NCBI GenBank assembly: GCA_958296195.1
Contig: OY282455.1
Coordinates: 2,418,001 to 2,482,000 of the forward strand
Length of the DNA stretch: 64,000 nt
Origin: an uncultured Pseudomonadales bacterium
GTDB lineage: Bacteria > Pseudomonadota > Gammaproteobacteria > Pseudomonadales > Azotimanducaceae
Direction: 5' to 3'
Both the position numbers and the translations under genes were made by a program. The notes beneath the pieces are model-generated. The model did no database searches, was not told where the DNA came from, and was given only the letters and a program-made list of their open reading frames with translations. Below, piece after piece: positions 26,582-36,529 of this stretch (positions are counted from its first letter, which is position 1; the number at the start of each line of letters is the position of its first letter).

Positions 26582-28456
26582 TTACTGAGGGCCGAACTCG
26601 TCTCGGGTGGCTCTTCCGTCGCCGTCAATGTCGGCTTTCAGGGTCGGCAAGCGGTCGGCGCCGCCAAAGTCCCAGCGGCGGCCGCCCCAGGTCCAGCCGG
26701 CGTAGATGCCGTTGTAATCCGTGGGCCGTCGCAACTCGGCGGAAGTTATGCCCGATACGCCCTCGTCGGAGCCGAGGGCGACGCCGGTCCGATCGCTGGA
26801 TGCATCGGCATTCCAGTAGCTGTCGATGACGTAGCCGGTGGTGTTGTTACCGATGAAAGCGCCGGCGCTCTCCATGCCGTCAACAGCGCCGACGGCGTAA
26901 CTGGCCGCCACCACCCCGTCGTTCCAGCCGATCAGGCCGCCGGTTTCGAAGTCGCCCGACACGGTGCCGGCGGCGTAGCTGTTGCTGACCAGGCCATCAT
27001 AGCTGTTGGACCCGACTAGGCCGCCAATCCGGTTGCTGACGCCGCCGCTGGTCACGGCTTGCACGTCGCTCTTGGTGTAGCTGCCGCGCACCACGCCGCC
27101 GTTCCACCCTACGAGGCCGCCCAGATCGCTTTCGCTGCCGGACACCGAGCCGGTCGCGTAGCCGCCGTCGATGATCCCCCGGTTCAGGCCCACCAGCCCG
27201 CCGGTGGCGACGCCGCCCGATACCGCTCCGGTGGCGTAGCTGGCGTCGATCTCGGCGCCGACCCGGTTGACGCCCACCAGTCCGCCGATGCGATGGTTTC
27301 CGGATATGTCCGCTGCGGAGTGGCTCCGCAGCACCCGGGCGTAGTTGACGCCGACCACGCCGCCGGAGTCGCCGTTGAGGACGGAGATGGATCCGGTCGC
27401 GTGGCTGGCGATGACGGAGCCTTGATTGATGGCCACGACGCCGCCGGCCAGATCGGTGGCCGATATCTCGCCGCTGCTCTGACTGGCCTCGACCACGCCG
27501 CCGATATTGATGCCCGTGACGCCCGCGCAGGCCCGGAAGCAGTTCATGAACCCGGTGAAGCGGCTGTTGACGATCCTGCCGAAGAGAGCGTATCCCGCAA
27601 CGCCGCCGCTCAGGACGTTGCTGCTGAAAACAGAGCCGTCGGAGAAGCTGTCCTCAATGAGCCCTCTTTCGTTGAATCCCGTCAGCCCACCGGCCGCGCG
27701 GCTTGCAACCACCACGCCGGATGCGTGGCTGTCGCTGATCGTCCCGTAGGAGTTGATCCCCACCAGTCCGCCGGCGGTGTTGCCGGCGTCAACCAGCGCA
27801 CTGGAATGACTGCCGGAGACCAGGCCCTTGTTGTGGTTGCGGCCGACCAGTCCGCCCACCCCTTGGCCGCCCGCCACGGTGCCTGTGGAGTGGCTGTCGC
27901 GGATGAAGCCGGCGTTCCAGCCGGCCAGGCCGCCGACCCAGTCGCGCCCCCTCAGGTTGACGGTGACCACGCCAATCCCGCCGAGTACGCCGACGTTGCC
28001 CCCGAAAAGGCCCACCGCGTTGCTGTCCGGGCGCTCCACGAAGAGGTGGGCGACGGTGTGGCCGTTACCTAAAAAAATGGCGGCGAAGGGGCGTGTCGGT
28101 TCGCCGATGGGGAGCCATCCGTCGCCCTGGACCCATCGGGACTCGACAGCTCCGGCGGCGTAGCTGGACACGGCCGCAAAGTCGAGGCCGGACGTCAATT
28201 CGTAGCCCACGCATCCCGTGGCGGGGCAGCCCATGCCGGCGTCGGCGTCGGGGAAGGCGGCGGCGTAGGCCGCGGCGTCATCGTCCGCCGCGCCGTCGCC
28301 GTCCAGGTCGTAGCGGATGGCGTCCAACTGCTCTAGGACGGAGACGTCTATGAGGCGATCATCGTCCCGATCGTAGTCCACCGCCTCGGAGGCGGTCGCG
28401 ACCCCGGACGTCGCCAGAAGCAGCGCGACGGCGACACGGTAAATCCTGGTGCCCAT
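26582..28456 (-). CDS. Secreted GLUG-repeat protein with terminal calcium-loop motifs
   Basis: The 624-residue protein has a signal peptide (VAVALLLATSGVATA). It then carries many GLUG-type repeats, about 25 residues each, with cores such as GGLVGRNHNKGLVSGSHS and GGLVGWNGGVVRGSYT, from about residue 140 to 590. Such repeats form beta-helical, surface or extracellular structures. Near both ends are DxDxDG loops (DLDGDGAADD at about 52; DIDGDGRATRDEFG at the very C-terminus) like EF-hand/dockerin calcium loops. GGGAG precedes the ATG. It is the left gene of the island. Adhesion is a plausible role but unproven. Confidence 0.8.
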   Translation of the reverse strand: MGTRIYRVAVALLLATSGVATASEAVDYDRDDDRLIDVSVLEQLDAIRYDLDGDGAADDDAAAYAAAFPDADAGMGCPATGCVGYELTSGLDFAAVSSYAAGAVESRWVQGDGWLPIGEPTRPFAAIFLGNGHTVAHLFVERPDSNAVGLFGGNVGVLGGIGVVTVNLRGRDWVGGLAGWNAGFIRDSHSTGTVAGGQGVGGLVGRNHNKGLVSGSHSSALVDAGNTAGGLVGINSYGTISDSHASGVVVASRAAGGLTGFNERGLIEDSFSDGSVFSSNVLSGGVAGYALFGRIVNSRFTGFMNCFRACAGVTGINIGGVVEASQSSGEISATDLAGGVVAINQGSVIASHATGSISVLNGDSGGVVGVNYARVLRSHSAADISGNHRIGGLVGVNRVGAEIDASYATGAVSGGVATGGLVGLNRGIIDGGYATGSVSGSESDLGGLVGWNGGVVRGSYTKSDVQAVTSGGVSNRIGGLVGSNSYDGLVSNSYAAGTVSGDFETGGLIGWNDGVVAASYAVGAVDGMESAGAFIGNNTTGYVIDSYWNADASSDRTGVALGSDEGVSGITSAELRRPTDYNGIYAGWTWGGRRWDFGGADRLPTLKADIDGDGRATRDEFGPQ

Positions 28457-28487
28457 ATCGTTCTCCCTGTTCGCGCGCCGCGGGCCC

Positions 28488-29690
28488 CTACCGGGCGCCC
28501 GTCAGCTTGTCGACCTGATGCAGCTCTCCGTCCTCGTCGATCACAGTCACGAACACCGCATCCGAACCCTGATTGTCGCCGGGACCGTAATTGAGCTCGA
28601 AACCGTCGATATCGAAGGCGCTGACGGTGCGAAAGGCGTCCAGGAAGCAGGCGCGGGACACCGTGCGGCCGCAGGCCTCCAGACCGGCCACGGCGAGCCG
28701 TCCGGCCAGATATCCCTCCAGCGAAACGTACCCCGGCGAGGCGTCGGGGTCGTATCCGGCCAGCGCCTCGCGATAGGCGGCGACCACGGGGACGCTGTTG
28801 TCGTGCGGCGCCGGCACGACCTGGGTTATGTAGAGTCCGGCCCCGTCCACGCCCAGTTCCGCCAGCAGCGCTTCGCTGCCCACGAAAGAGACGGACATGA
28901 ACACCGGATCGATTTTCCGGCGGGCCATAACGACCAGCTCGGCGATGGGCGCATAGGCGCCGACCAAGATCACCGCTTCCGGCTCGCTCTCGATCATGCC
29001 GAGCAGGGCGCGCTTGATCCCGGTGGTGTTGCGCTCGTAGGACCAGGCGGCGACCGGGGACATGTTGCGCCGCTGCAGCGCCCGGCGGACGCCCTCCAGC
29101 CCCGCTTCGCCGAAGGAGTCGTTCTGGTAGAACACCGCGATGCGCATGACGCCCAGGTCCTCGGTGAGGCGGGCCACCATCTCCTCGGTTTCCTGATAGT
29201 AGGACGCCCGCAGGTTCACTACCTTGTCCAGCGTCGGGTCGCGGAGAAACTCCGCGCCGGTGAAGGGGGCCAGGAACGGCGCCCCGGCGTCCTGCGCCAC
29301 CGGCACCGCCACACGGGAGGTCGGTGTGCCGACTGCGCCGATCAGAGCGAAGACCCGGTCCGCCCGCAGCAGACGCTGGATGTTGGGGAACGCTAGGTTG
29401 GGCTCGTAGGAATCATTCAACGTGGTCAACAGCAGATTCCGGCCGTGGACGCCGCCGGCCGCGTTCGCTTCGTGAAACGCGGCCCGGATCCCCAGCCGCA
29501 TGTCGCGGCCCAATTGCCCGGCCGGCCCGCTCAGCGCGGCGGACTGCCCGAACAGGATGCGGTCCTCATGGACGCCGGGGGCGTCCTCCCCGGTCGCGGC
29601 CAGCGGACCGGCGGCGACGGCGTTGACCAGCACCGCCGCCGCGGCGAGCGCCGTCAACCCGGTTGTGCGCAACGCTGAAGTATGGAGCAT
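28488..29690 (-). CDS. ABC transporter substrate-binding protein, branched-chain amino acid type (orphan)
   Basis: The 400-residue periplasmic protein has a signal peptide (LTALAAAAVLVNAVAAGPLA) followed by ILFGQSAALSGPAGQLGRDM and VFALIGAVGTPTSRVAVPVA, typical of type I (LivJ/Peripla_BP_6) binding proteins. GGAGG lies before the ATG at 29690; a longer upstream frame lacks a signal sequence. No permease or ATPase gene is nearby, so it is an orphan that may act as a sensor partner or use a distant transporter. A perfect -35 TTGACA lies at 29797-29792 but no well-spaced -10 follows. Confidence 0.85.
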   Translation of the reverse strand: MLHTSALRTTGLTALAAAAVLVNAVAAGPLAATGEDAPGVHEDRILFGQSAALSGPAGQLGRDMRLGIRAAFHEANAAGGVHGRNLLLTTLNDSYEPNLAFPNIQRLLRADRVFALIGAVGTPTSRVAVPVAQDAGAPFLAPFTGAEFLRDPTLDKVVNLRASYYQETEEMVARLTEDLGVMRIAVFYQNDSFGEAGLEGVRRALQRRNMSPVAAWSYERNTTGIKRALLGMIESEPEAVILVGAYAPIAELVVMARRKIDPVFMSVSFVGSEALLAELGVDGAGLYITQVVPAPHDNSVPVVAAYREALAGYDPDASPGYVSLEGYLAGRLAVAGLEACGRTVSRACFLDAFRTVSAFDIDGFELNYGPGDNQGSDAVFVTVIDEDGELHQVDKLTGAR

Positions 29691-29848
29691 CGTCGTCCTC
29701 CGTCCGAAACCGCTTCTTCCGGGACAGCCCACCGAATGCCGACAGGTGGCTCCCCGATACGGACACAATATCACAGCACCTCACCCCGTCTTGTCAAGGG
29801 GCTTGCGCTGTGCCCCATTTCCGCATTTTAGGTCGCTTTCCGGCAAGC

Positions 29849-29892
29849 AGCGGCCTTTTGGTTAGGGGGCGACCAAGGTTTCGTAGGCGTCC
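29849..29892. repeat. Right 44-bp direct repeat, at the 3' end of the beta-ureidopropionase gene
   Basis: This copy includes the functional stop and last ten codons of the beta-ureidopropionase plus 13 bases beyond. It differs from the left copy at three positions, one of which changes Tyr to Cys in the encoded tail. Two of the differences lie outside coding sequence. Confidence 0.9.
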
Positions 29893-30728
29893 GGACGGCG
29901 GTCGCGGTAGAACTGCCAGGTGGAGCGCACTTCGTCGAGCAGTGCCAAATCCAGTTCCGCGATCAGCAGCTCGTCCTGATCTTCAGACGCTTGGGCGACC
30001 ATCTGGCCGCGGGGGTCCACGAAGTAGCTGCGCCCGTAGAAGGTGCCGAGGTTCCACGGCGCCTCAACGCCCACCCGGTTGACGCAGCCCATGAAGTAGC
30101 CGTTGGCCACCGCGTGGGCCGGTTGCTCCAACTCCCACAGGTGGGCGGAGAGGCCCTTCACCGTGGCGGAGGGGTTGTAAACGATTTCCGCGCCGCGCAG
30201 CCCCAAGGCCCGGGCGCCTTCCGGGAAGTGCCGGTCGTAGCAGATGTACACGCCCACCTTGGCGTAGGCGGTGTCGAACACTGGGTAGCCTAAGTTGCCG
30301 GGGCGAAAGAAGAACTTCTCCCAGAAACCGGCAGTGTGCGGAATGTGGGTCTTGCGGTACTTGCCGAGGTAAGCGCCATTGGCGTCAATGACCGCCGCGC
30401 TGTTGTAGAGAATCCCGGGCGCCTCCTTTTCGTAAAGGGGCACGATCATCACCATTTTGTATTGAGCGGCATAGTCGGAGAGGCGGTCGGTGGTCGGCCC
30501 CGGCACTGGTTCGGCGGTGGCGAACCAAGCGGCGTCCTGGCTGGGGCAGAAGTAGGGCGCGTTGAATATCTCCTGCAGGCACAGGATTTGCACACCCTGC
30601 CGCCCCGCCTCCTCGATGAGCGGAATCTGCTTTTGGGTCATGGCCTCCAGGATTTCGTGCTTGGGCGCCGCCTCGTCCAACCGCGGTAGGGACGCTTGAA
30701 TGAGGCCCGATTTCACCGTTCTTGGCAT
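29862..30728 (-). CDS. Beta-ureidopropionase / N-carbamoyl amino acid amidohydrolase
   Basis: The 288-residue nitrilase-superfamily enzyme has the Glu-Lys-Cys triad: LQEIF (about Glu53), KYRKTHIP (about Lys126) and CYDRHFPE (about Cys161). CLQEIFNAPYFCPSQD and WEKFFFRPGNLGYPVF are typical of N-carbamoyl-beta-alanine or N-carbamoylputrescine hydrolases. It releases ammonia and CO2 from carbamoyl amino acids. The dihydropyrimidinase gene lies 24 bp upstream on the same strand, which favours the beta-ureidopropionase reading. GGAG precedes the ATG. Confidence 0.9.
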   Translation of the reverse strand: MPRTVKSGLIQASLPRLDEAAPKHEILEAMTQKQIPLIEEAGRQGVQILCLQEIFNAPYFCPSQDAAWFATAEPVPGPTTDRLSDYAAQYKMVMIVPLYEKEAPGILYNSAAVIDANGAYLGKYRKTHIPHTAGFWEKFFFRPGNLGYPVFDTAYAKVGVYICYDRHFPEGARALGLRGAEIVYNPSATVKGLSAHLWELEQPAHAVANGYFMGCVNRVGVEAPWNLGTFYGRSYFVDPRGQMVAQASEDQDELLIAELDLALLDEVRSTWQFYRDRRPDAYETLVAP

Positions 30729-30752
30729 CTGCTGCTCCGTCGCTTGGCTTTT

Positions 30753-32147
<1,395 letters not shown>

Positions 32148-32168
32148 TCCTTGTCCTCCCGACTCTTT

Positions 32169-33917
32169 CTAATTCGTCGAGCCTTGTCCGCCGGTGGATG
32201 CAGCGGAGACCTGTGCGGTCGGCCTAGGCGGTGGTTGCGCTTCCCGAAAAAGCTGCCGAGTGTGGGACATCAGCAGTCCATAGAGCACGAAGGACGTCAG
32301 GCACCCGGAAAACCAGGACGCGGTGTAAAGCCAGCCTAGCGCCGGAACGAAATAGCCAATAAGCGCAACAGCGACGCCGGCCGCCAAGGCCGCCATCGCT
32401 GCGGGGTTTACGCCGCTTCGATAGGAGTAGGCGCCGTTGGGGTCGAACAGGTCCGGCAGCGAAACCTGAGTGCGGCGCACCCAATAGTAGTCCGCGAGCA
32501 TGACGCCGAGCACCGGCCCTAGGAAGCCGCTGACGAACACCAACAGATCGCTGATGCGGTCGAACAGCAGCCAGGGCACGATGCACACCCCGATGACGCC
32601 CGTGATCAATCCGCCTCGACGAAAGCTCAGCACCCGGGGCCGGAGGTTGGCGAAGGCGTTGGCCGGCGCCACCACATTGGCGGCGATGTTGGTGGTGAGG
32701 GTGGCGACCAACAGGATCGACTGGGCGGTGACCACCACCATTGGGCTGTCGAATTGGGCCACCAAGGAAACCGGGTCCCAAGGCGCGTCCTCAGCCGTTA
32801 GGATGTCGTCGAAGCCAACCAGCGCCGCACAGGTCACAAACACGCTGACGAAGCCGTACAGCAGCATGGTGCCGGGCAACCCCAACAACTGGCCCACTGC
32901 TTGATCTCGCTGGCTGCGTCCGTATCTGGTGATGTCGGCTATGCTGATGGACATGGTGGCCCAAAAGCCCACCATTGCTGTGATCCAAAACAGCCAGGAG
33001 GCGACTTTGGACGGCGACGCCTTTGCTTCCCTGACTGGCGACGGCGACGACAGGGATTGCCCGCGGCGGAACTGAACCACGAGATCTGCGGGCTTAAGCC
33101 ATCCATTCCCTTGAGCGCGATGAGCGGCAATTTCCGTCGGCGGCACGATCAAGGGGCTGCCTTGAACTGGCCGCCAAGGAGCGCTTTCCAGCCGGGACGG
33201 CGGGGCGATTCGGTAAGCGTCCGCCTTCCAACTGCCGTCAAGCTCGCGCAATGGGGACAATTCCACCGCGCCATCGTCTCGGTACTGGGCTGTGGGGCTT
33301 TCGAGTTGGCCGCTTTGGCCGAGTATGGCGGCGGGGCTATGGGCCTGGCCGGACGCCCATCCCATCAGGGCCAGACCGACCAATAGCAACATGGGCGCCG
33401 CCAAGCGCTCCAGTTGGCGGATGGATTCGGTTCCGCGCCATACAAAGAACAGCATCAGCCCCCAGGAGATGGCAAATGCGCAGAACTTGCCGGCGCTCAG
33501 CCCAGACTCGATGGGCGCTCCAACCAAGGTGCAGGCGATGGCGTGAATTGCCAAACCGCCGATCCACGTCTGAACGCCAAACCAGCCGCAGGCGACCAGC
33601 GCCCGCGCCATGGCCGGGACATGCACGCCGACCACCCCGAACGGCGCTCGCCCGAGCACGGCGAAGGGTAAGCCGTACTTCGAGCCGGCCTGTCCATTCA
33701 AGATTAGGGGCGCGGTCACGATCAAGTTGGCGACGAAGATGATCGCCAAAGCCTCCCCCCAATTCAGACCGCTCCGTATCATGTAGCTGGCGAGGATGTA
33801 GGTGGGTATGCAGGCCGCCATCCCCACCCAAACGGCGGCAATGTCCCAAGTGCTCCAAGTGCGTTGCACCTTGGGCGTTGGCGCCAAGTCCGGCGAATAG
33901 AGCGGCGAGGTTTCCAT
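32169..33917 (-). CDS. NCS1-family nucleobase/hydantoin/allantoin permease with extra loop
   Basis: The 582-residue inner-membrane transporter has about 12 helices. NWGEALAIIFVANLIVTAPLILNGQAGSKYGLPF, PAMARALVACGWFGVQTWIGG and GPVLGVMLADYYWVRR are NCS1 signatures. A polar stretch of about 110 residues (about 194-304: DDGAVELSPLRELDGSWKAD ...) interrupts the membrane core and makes the protein about 90-100 residues longer than usual members. I chose the ATG at 33917; one at 33950 is also in frame. It starts 60 bp after the TonB-receptor gene ends, so both probably share a transcript. The substrate is likely a pyrimidine, hydantoin or allantoin. Confidence 0.85.
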   Translation of the reverse strand: METSPLYSPDLAPTPKVQRTWSTWDIAAVWVGMAACIPTYILASYMIRSGLNWGEALAIIFVANLIVTAPLILNGQAGSKYGLPFAVLGRAPFGVVGVHVPAMARALVACGWFGVQTWIGGLAIHAIACTLVGAPIESGLSAGKFCAFAISWGLMLFFVWRGTESIRQLERLAAPMLLLVGLALMGWASGQAHSPAAILGQSGQLESPTAQYRDDGAVELSPLRELDGSWKADAYRIAPPSRLESAPWRPVQGSPLIVPPTEIAAHRAQGNGWLKPADLVVQFRRGQSLSSPSPVREAKASPSKVASWLFWITAMVGFWATMSISIADITRYGRSQRDQAVGQLLGLPGTMLLYGFVSVFVTCAALVGFDDILTAEDAPWDPVSLVAQFDSPMVVVTAQSILLVATLTTNIAANVVAPANAFANLRPRVLSFRRGGLITGVIGVCIVPWLLFDRISDLLVFVSGFLGPVLGVMLADYYWVRRTQVSLPDLFDPNGAYSYRSGVNPAAMAALAAGVAVALIGYFVPALGWLYTASWFSGCLTSFVLYGLLMSHTRQLFREAQPPPRPTAQVSAASTGGQGSTN

Positions 33918-33977
33918 CGCGCCCCCCAATTGGGCGGTTCCTCCCGTCATGCTTGATGCACCGGGATGTTGGCATCG

Positions 33978-36245
33978 TTATAAGCGGTAACGCACCTTGA
34001 CGCCAAATTCCCGTCGATCCGTATTCCACAGGGCGAAGCCGATGAAGCCGGGGAAGTAGTTCCGCACCCGGGTGTACTTCTTGTCCGCTAGGTTGACGCC
34101 GTAGGCCGCCAAGCTCCACTTTTCATCTGGCGACAGGTACTCCACCCGGGCGTTGAACAGCCCGTAGGCGCCTTCCCGCTCTTCCGGCGCATTGGCGATT
34201 TGGCCGAAAAAGGCGCTGCGGTAGGCGTAGTCGGCCCGCAACAGGACGCTGCCGCCGCTTGGCAGCGGCACATCGACTTGGGGAGAGATGCTGTAGGTGT
34301 ATTTGCTGACGTAGGGCAGCCGGGAGCCCTTGCTGAAATTGGCGTTCAGGGACGGGTCGATATCGACCTCCGCGATCTTCGCGTCCGTGTAGCTGAAGCT
34401 GCCCACCACTCGGACAGCGGGGGAAAGTACGGCGGTCAACTCCAGCTCCACGCCGTTGATTTCCGCCTTCGCGGCATTCAGGGTGCGGGTGTCAAAGGCG
34501 TCCGCCAAGGCGTTGACCTGGGCTTGGTAGTCGTCATAGTCGCTGGTGTAAAGGGCGATGTTGGTGCGCAGGCGGTTGTCGAGGGCCTCCGCCTTTAGGC
34601 CGACTTCGTACATATCGACGTATTCCGGGTCGTAAACACCGACGCTGGAGGGCCGCGATGGCCGTGCGCCGAAGCCGCCGCTGCGGAACCCTCGTGAGTA
34701 GGTGGCGTACAGCATGGCGTCCTCGGTGATCTTGTATTGGATGCTGACGGTGCCGGACACCGCATCCCAGGAATCGTCCAGAGAGGTGGGCGGAACCCGG
34801 TAAACCGGCTGTCCTTGGTCGTTCAAGGCCTGTTGCCCGTTGGCGTCCAAGGAGCGGTAAACGACATCGTAGTCCTTGTCTTCGTTGGTGTAGCGCAGCC
34901 CGGCAGTCAGGCTGACCCTTTCCGACAGGTCCACCGTTCCCTGGCCGAAGACGGCGTAACTGCTGACCTCCACGTCGGACCGGCGTTGGTCCAGCGCTCC
35001 GAACTGATTGTCATCCTGAAGGTTGTAGCCGTCCTCCGTGAAGTAGTAAGCCCCGGCAATCCAGTTCAAGGTGCCCGCATCATTCTGCCCAACTAATTGA
35101 AATTCTTGGGAAAACTGGTCCGATTTGCCGGATTCCAGATAGTGGATCACAACTTGGGGGGCACCGTCGAACTCCAGGTTGCCCAGATACTCCATGTCCC
35201 GGTAGGCCGTGATCGACTTAAGGCTTAGCCTGTCATTCAGGTCCCAACTCCAGGTTGCGGATAGACCGAACAAGTCTTGCTCCGTGTCCAGATCATCCAG
35301 GGAATAGCTGTCGAAGGGGTCGCCCTCAGTACCCGATGGGCAGGGGACGTACGGCTCCGCGCCAGTGCCATTGGTGTAGCAGGTGGAGATGCCCAACCAG
35401 GGCGCATGTGCGTAGAAGCTGTGCGGCATGGCGGCTTGCCGTGCCCGTGTCATGTCCGCCGCCAACGAAAATTCAGCGGCGTCGCCCTGCCAGAACAGTT
35501 GCGCCCGGGCGCTGACGCTGTCTTCGTCGCCGCTTTCCTCCCGCGTAAAGATCTGCTCGCCAACGCCGTCCCGCTTCTTGCGCTGCACCCCGGCCCGCAC
35601 CGCGGTCCGCTCGCCAAGGGCGAGTTCCCCTGCCGCCAAGACGTTGAAGCGGCCGTCTTCGCCGACGGTCAACTCCACTTCGCCGCCGTTCTCCATGCTG
35701 GGTTTGCGGCTGACCACGTTCACTGCGCCGCCGATGGTGTTCTTGCCGAACAGGGTGCCTTGCGGACCGCGCAGGACCTCCACCCGCTCAAGGTCAAGCA
35801 GATCCAAGGCGGCGCCTTGGTTGCGCCCGACATACACCCCGTCGATGTACAAACCCACCCCAGGGTCGGTGGTCACCATGTGGTCGGACTGGCCGATGCC
35901 GCGCAGGAACATGGCCCCCGCCTCGGAACTGCCCATGCCGTAGGAGGTGAAGGCCATGCCGGGGGTGTACTTGCCGATGTCCCGTAGGTCGATCATGTTG
36001 GCCTGCTGCAGCGCGTCGGCGGAAAAAGCGGTAACGGAAATGGGCGTCTCCTGCAGGGACTCCTCCCGCTTGCGGGCCGTGACGATGATTTCATCAATGA
36101 GCGTTCCCGTTGTGTCGGAGATGCTGATCGCGGCCTCTTCGGCCAACAGCCAATTGGGCACCAACAGACTGAGGACGCCAGTGAGCAGCCATTGGCTGCA
36201 AGACGCCCAGCAGAGCGGCATGGTTGATTGGTTGGCCGTTTCCAT
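33978..36245 (-). CDS. TonB-dependent outer-membrane receptor
   Basis: The 755-residue receptor has a signal sequence (WLLTGVLSLLVPNWLLAEE), a TonB-box-like segment (DEIIVTARKREESLQETP), a plug domain with FLRGIGQSDHMVTTDPGVGLYIDGVYVG and VEVLRGPQGTLFGKNTIGGAVN, and a 22-strand barrel ending VKVRYRL. It is of the large, generic group common in marine bacteria that import organic substrates. GGAGGT precedes the ATG at 36245. It is the first gene of the pyrimidine-type run and its promoter overlaps a RutR-like operator, so it may import a nucleobase-related compound; this is inference. Confidence 0.9.
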   Translation of the reverse strand: METANQSTMPLCWASCSQWLLTGVLSLLVPNWLLAEEAAISISDTTGTLIDEIIVTARKREESLQETPISVTAFSADALQQANMIDLRDIGKYTPGMAFTSYGMGSSEAGAMFLRGIGQSDHMVTTDPGVGLYIDGVYVGRNQGAALDLLDLERVEVLRGPQGTLFGKNTIGGAVNVVSRKPSMENGGEVELTVGEDGRFNVLAAGELALGERTAVRAGVQRKKRDGVGEQIFTREESGDEDSVSARAQLFWQGDAAEFSLAADMTRARQAAMPHSFYAHAPWLGISTCYTNGTGAEPYVPCPSGTEGDPFDSYSLDDLDTEQDLFGLSATWSWDLNDRLSLKSITAYRDMEYLGNLEFDGAPQVVIHYLESGKSDQFSQEFQLVGQNDAGTLNWIAGAYYFTEDGYNLQDDNQFGALDQRRSDVEVSSYAVFGQGTVDLSERVSLTAGLRYTNEDKDYDVVYRSLDANGQQALNDQGQPVYRVPPTSLDDSWDAVSGTVSIQYKITEDAMLYATYSRGFRSGGFGARPSRPSSVGVYDPEYVDMYEVGLKAEALDNRLRTNIALYTSDYDDYQAQVNALADAFDTRTLNAAKAEINGVELELTAVLSPAVRVVGSFSYTDAKIAEVDIDPSLNANFSKGSRLPYVSKYTYSISPQVDVPLPSGGSVLLRADYAYRSAFFGQIANAPEEREGAYGLFNARVEYLSPDEKWSLAAYGVNLADKKYTRVRNYFPGFIGFALWNTDRREFGVKVRYRL

Positions 36246-36282
36246 GTGCGCACACCTCCATGCGGATGACAGACGAATTGAA

Positions 36283-36311
36283 CCTATATAGATAATTGAC
36301 ATTTTTGTCAA
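36283..36311 (-). promoter_or_regulatory. Promoter of the TonB receptor and pyrimidine-type operon
   Basis: On the minus strand a perfect TTGACA -35 (36311-36306) and TATAGG (36288-36283) are 17 bp apart, about 38 bases before the receptor ATG. The -35 lies within the palindromic operator. Confidence 0.55.
36296..36311. promoter_or_regulatory. RutR-type operator, TTGACATTTTTGTCAA
   Basis: The 16-bp site has perfect inverted half-sites, TTGAC and GTCAA, with six bases between, the same layout as the E. coli RutR box TTGACCANNTGGTCAA. A related site (13 of 16 identical) lies before the luciferase-like gene at 41193. A RutR-like regulator gene lies in between at 40454. Confidence 0.65.
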
Positions 36312-36345
36312 TCATATCTGTCAAATTTTATGCAAGTCCGGCTGT

Positions 36346-36359
36346 AGGTACTAGTACCT
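36346..36359. promoter_or_regulatory. 14-bp perfect palindrome AGGTACTAGTACCT
   Basis: A perfect palindrome about 35 bp upstream of the receptor operator, in the 285-bp gap between the receptor and PhyH genes. It could be a second operator or chance. The rest of this gap (36360-36529) shows no gene I can support. Confidence 0.3.
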
Positions 36360-36529
36360 GCCCTAATCCCCTAATAAGGATTTGGCGGGTGAAGTTTGTT
36401 GGCGGTTTGGACTGGCGGAAGGATCTGGCGGCGCACCAGTTAGTCCAGCGGCTGGGTGTCCCGAGGCACGAGGATGACCCTGTGGACGGGGAAGCTCCCC
36501 TTAGCCGTCCTGCCTCGGTCCCGGTCGGC

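Larger units (their letters stand above)
26538..29848. mobile_element. Inserted island between direct repeats (GLUG protein and ABC binding protein)
   Basis: The segment between the two 44-bp repeats carries only two genes, both leftward, with no link to the flanking pyrimidine-type genes. The repeats duplicate the 3' end of the adjacent catabolic gene, as happens when a site-specific element enters a gene end and restores it. No integrase or transposase is inside, so the element is either a non-autonomous cassette or a remnant. The alternative is a local duplication followed by replacement. Confidence 0.6.

Noticed and set aside
29765-29797. A promoter for the ABC binding protein with TTGACA and TATTGT
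   Set aside because: The -35 is perfect but the spacing to TATTGT is 21 bp, too long for a normal promoter, so it is mentioned only in the gene entry.
36400-36525. A minus-strand frame ending GSFPVHRVILVPRDTQPLD and stop
   Set aside because: It looks like a possible protein C-terminus, but it is too short and has no supporting neighbour or start.
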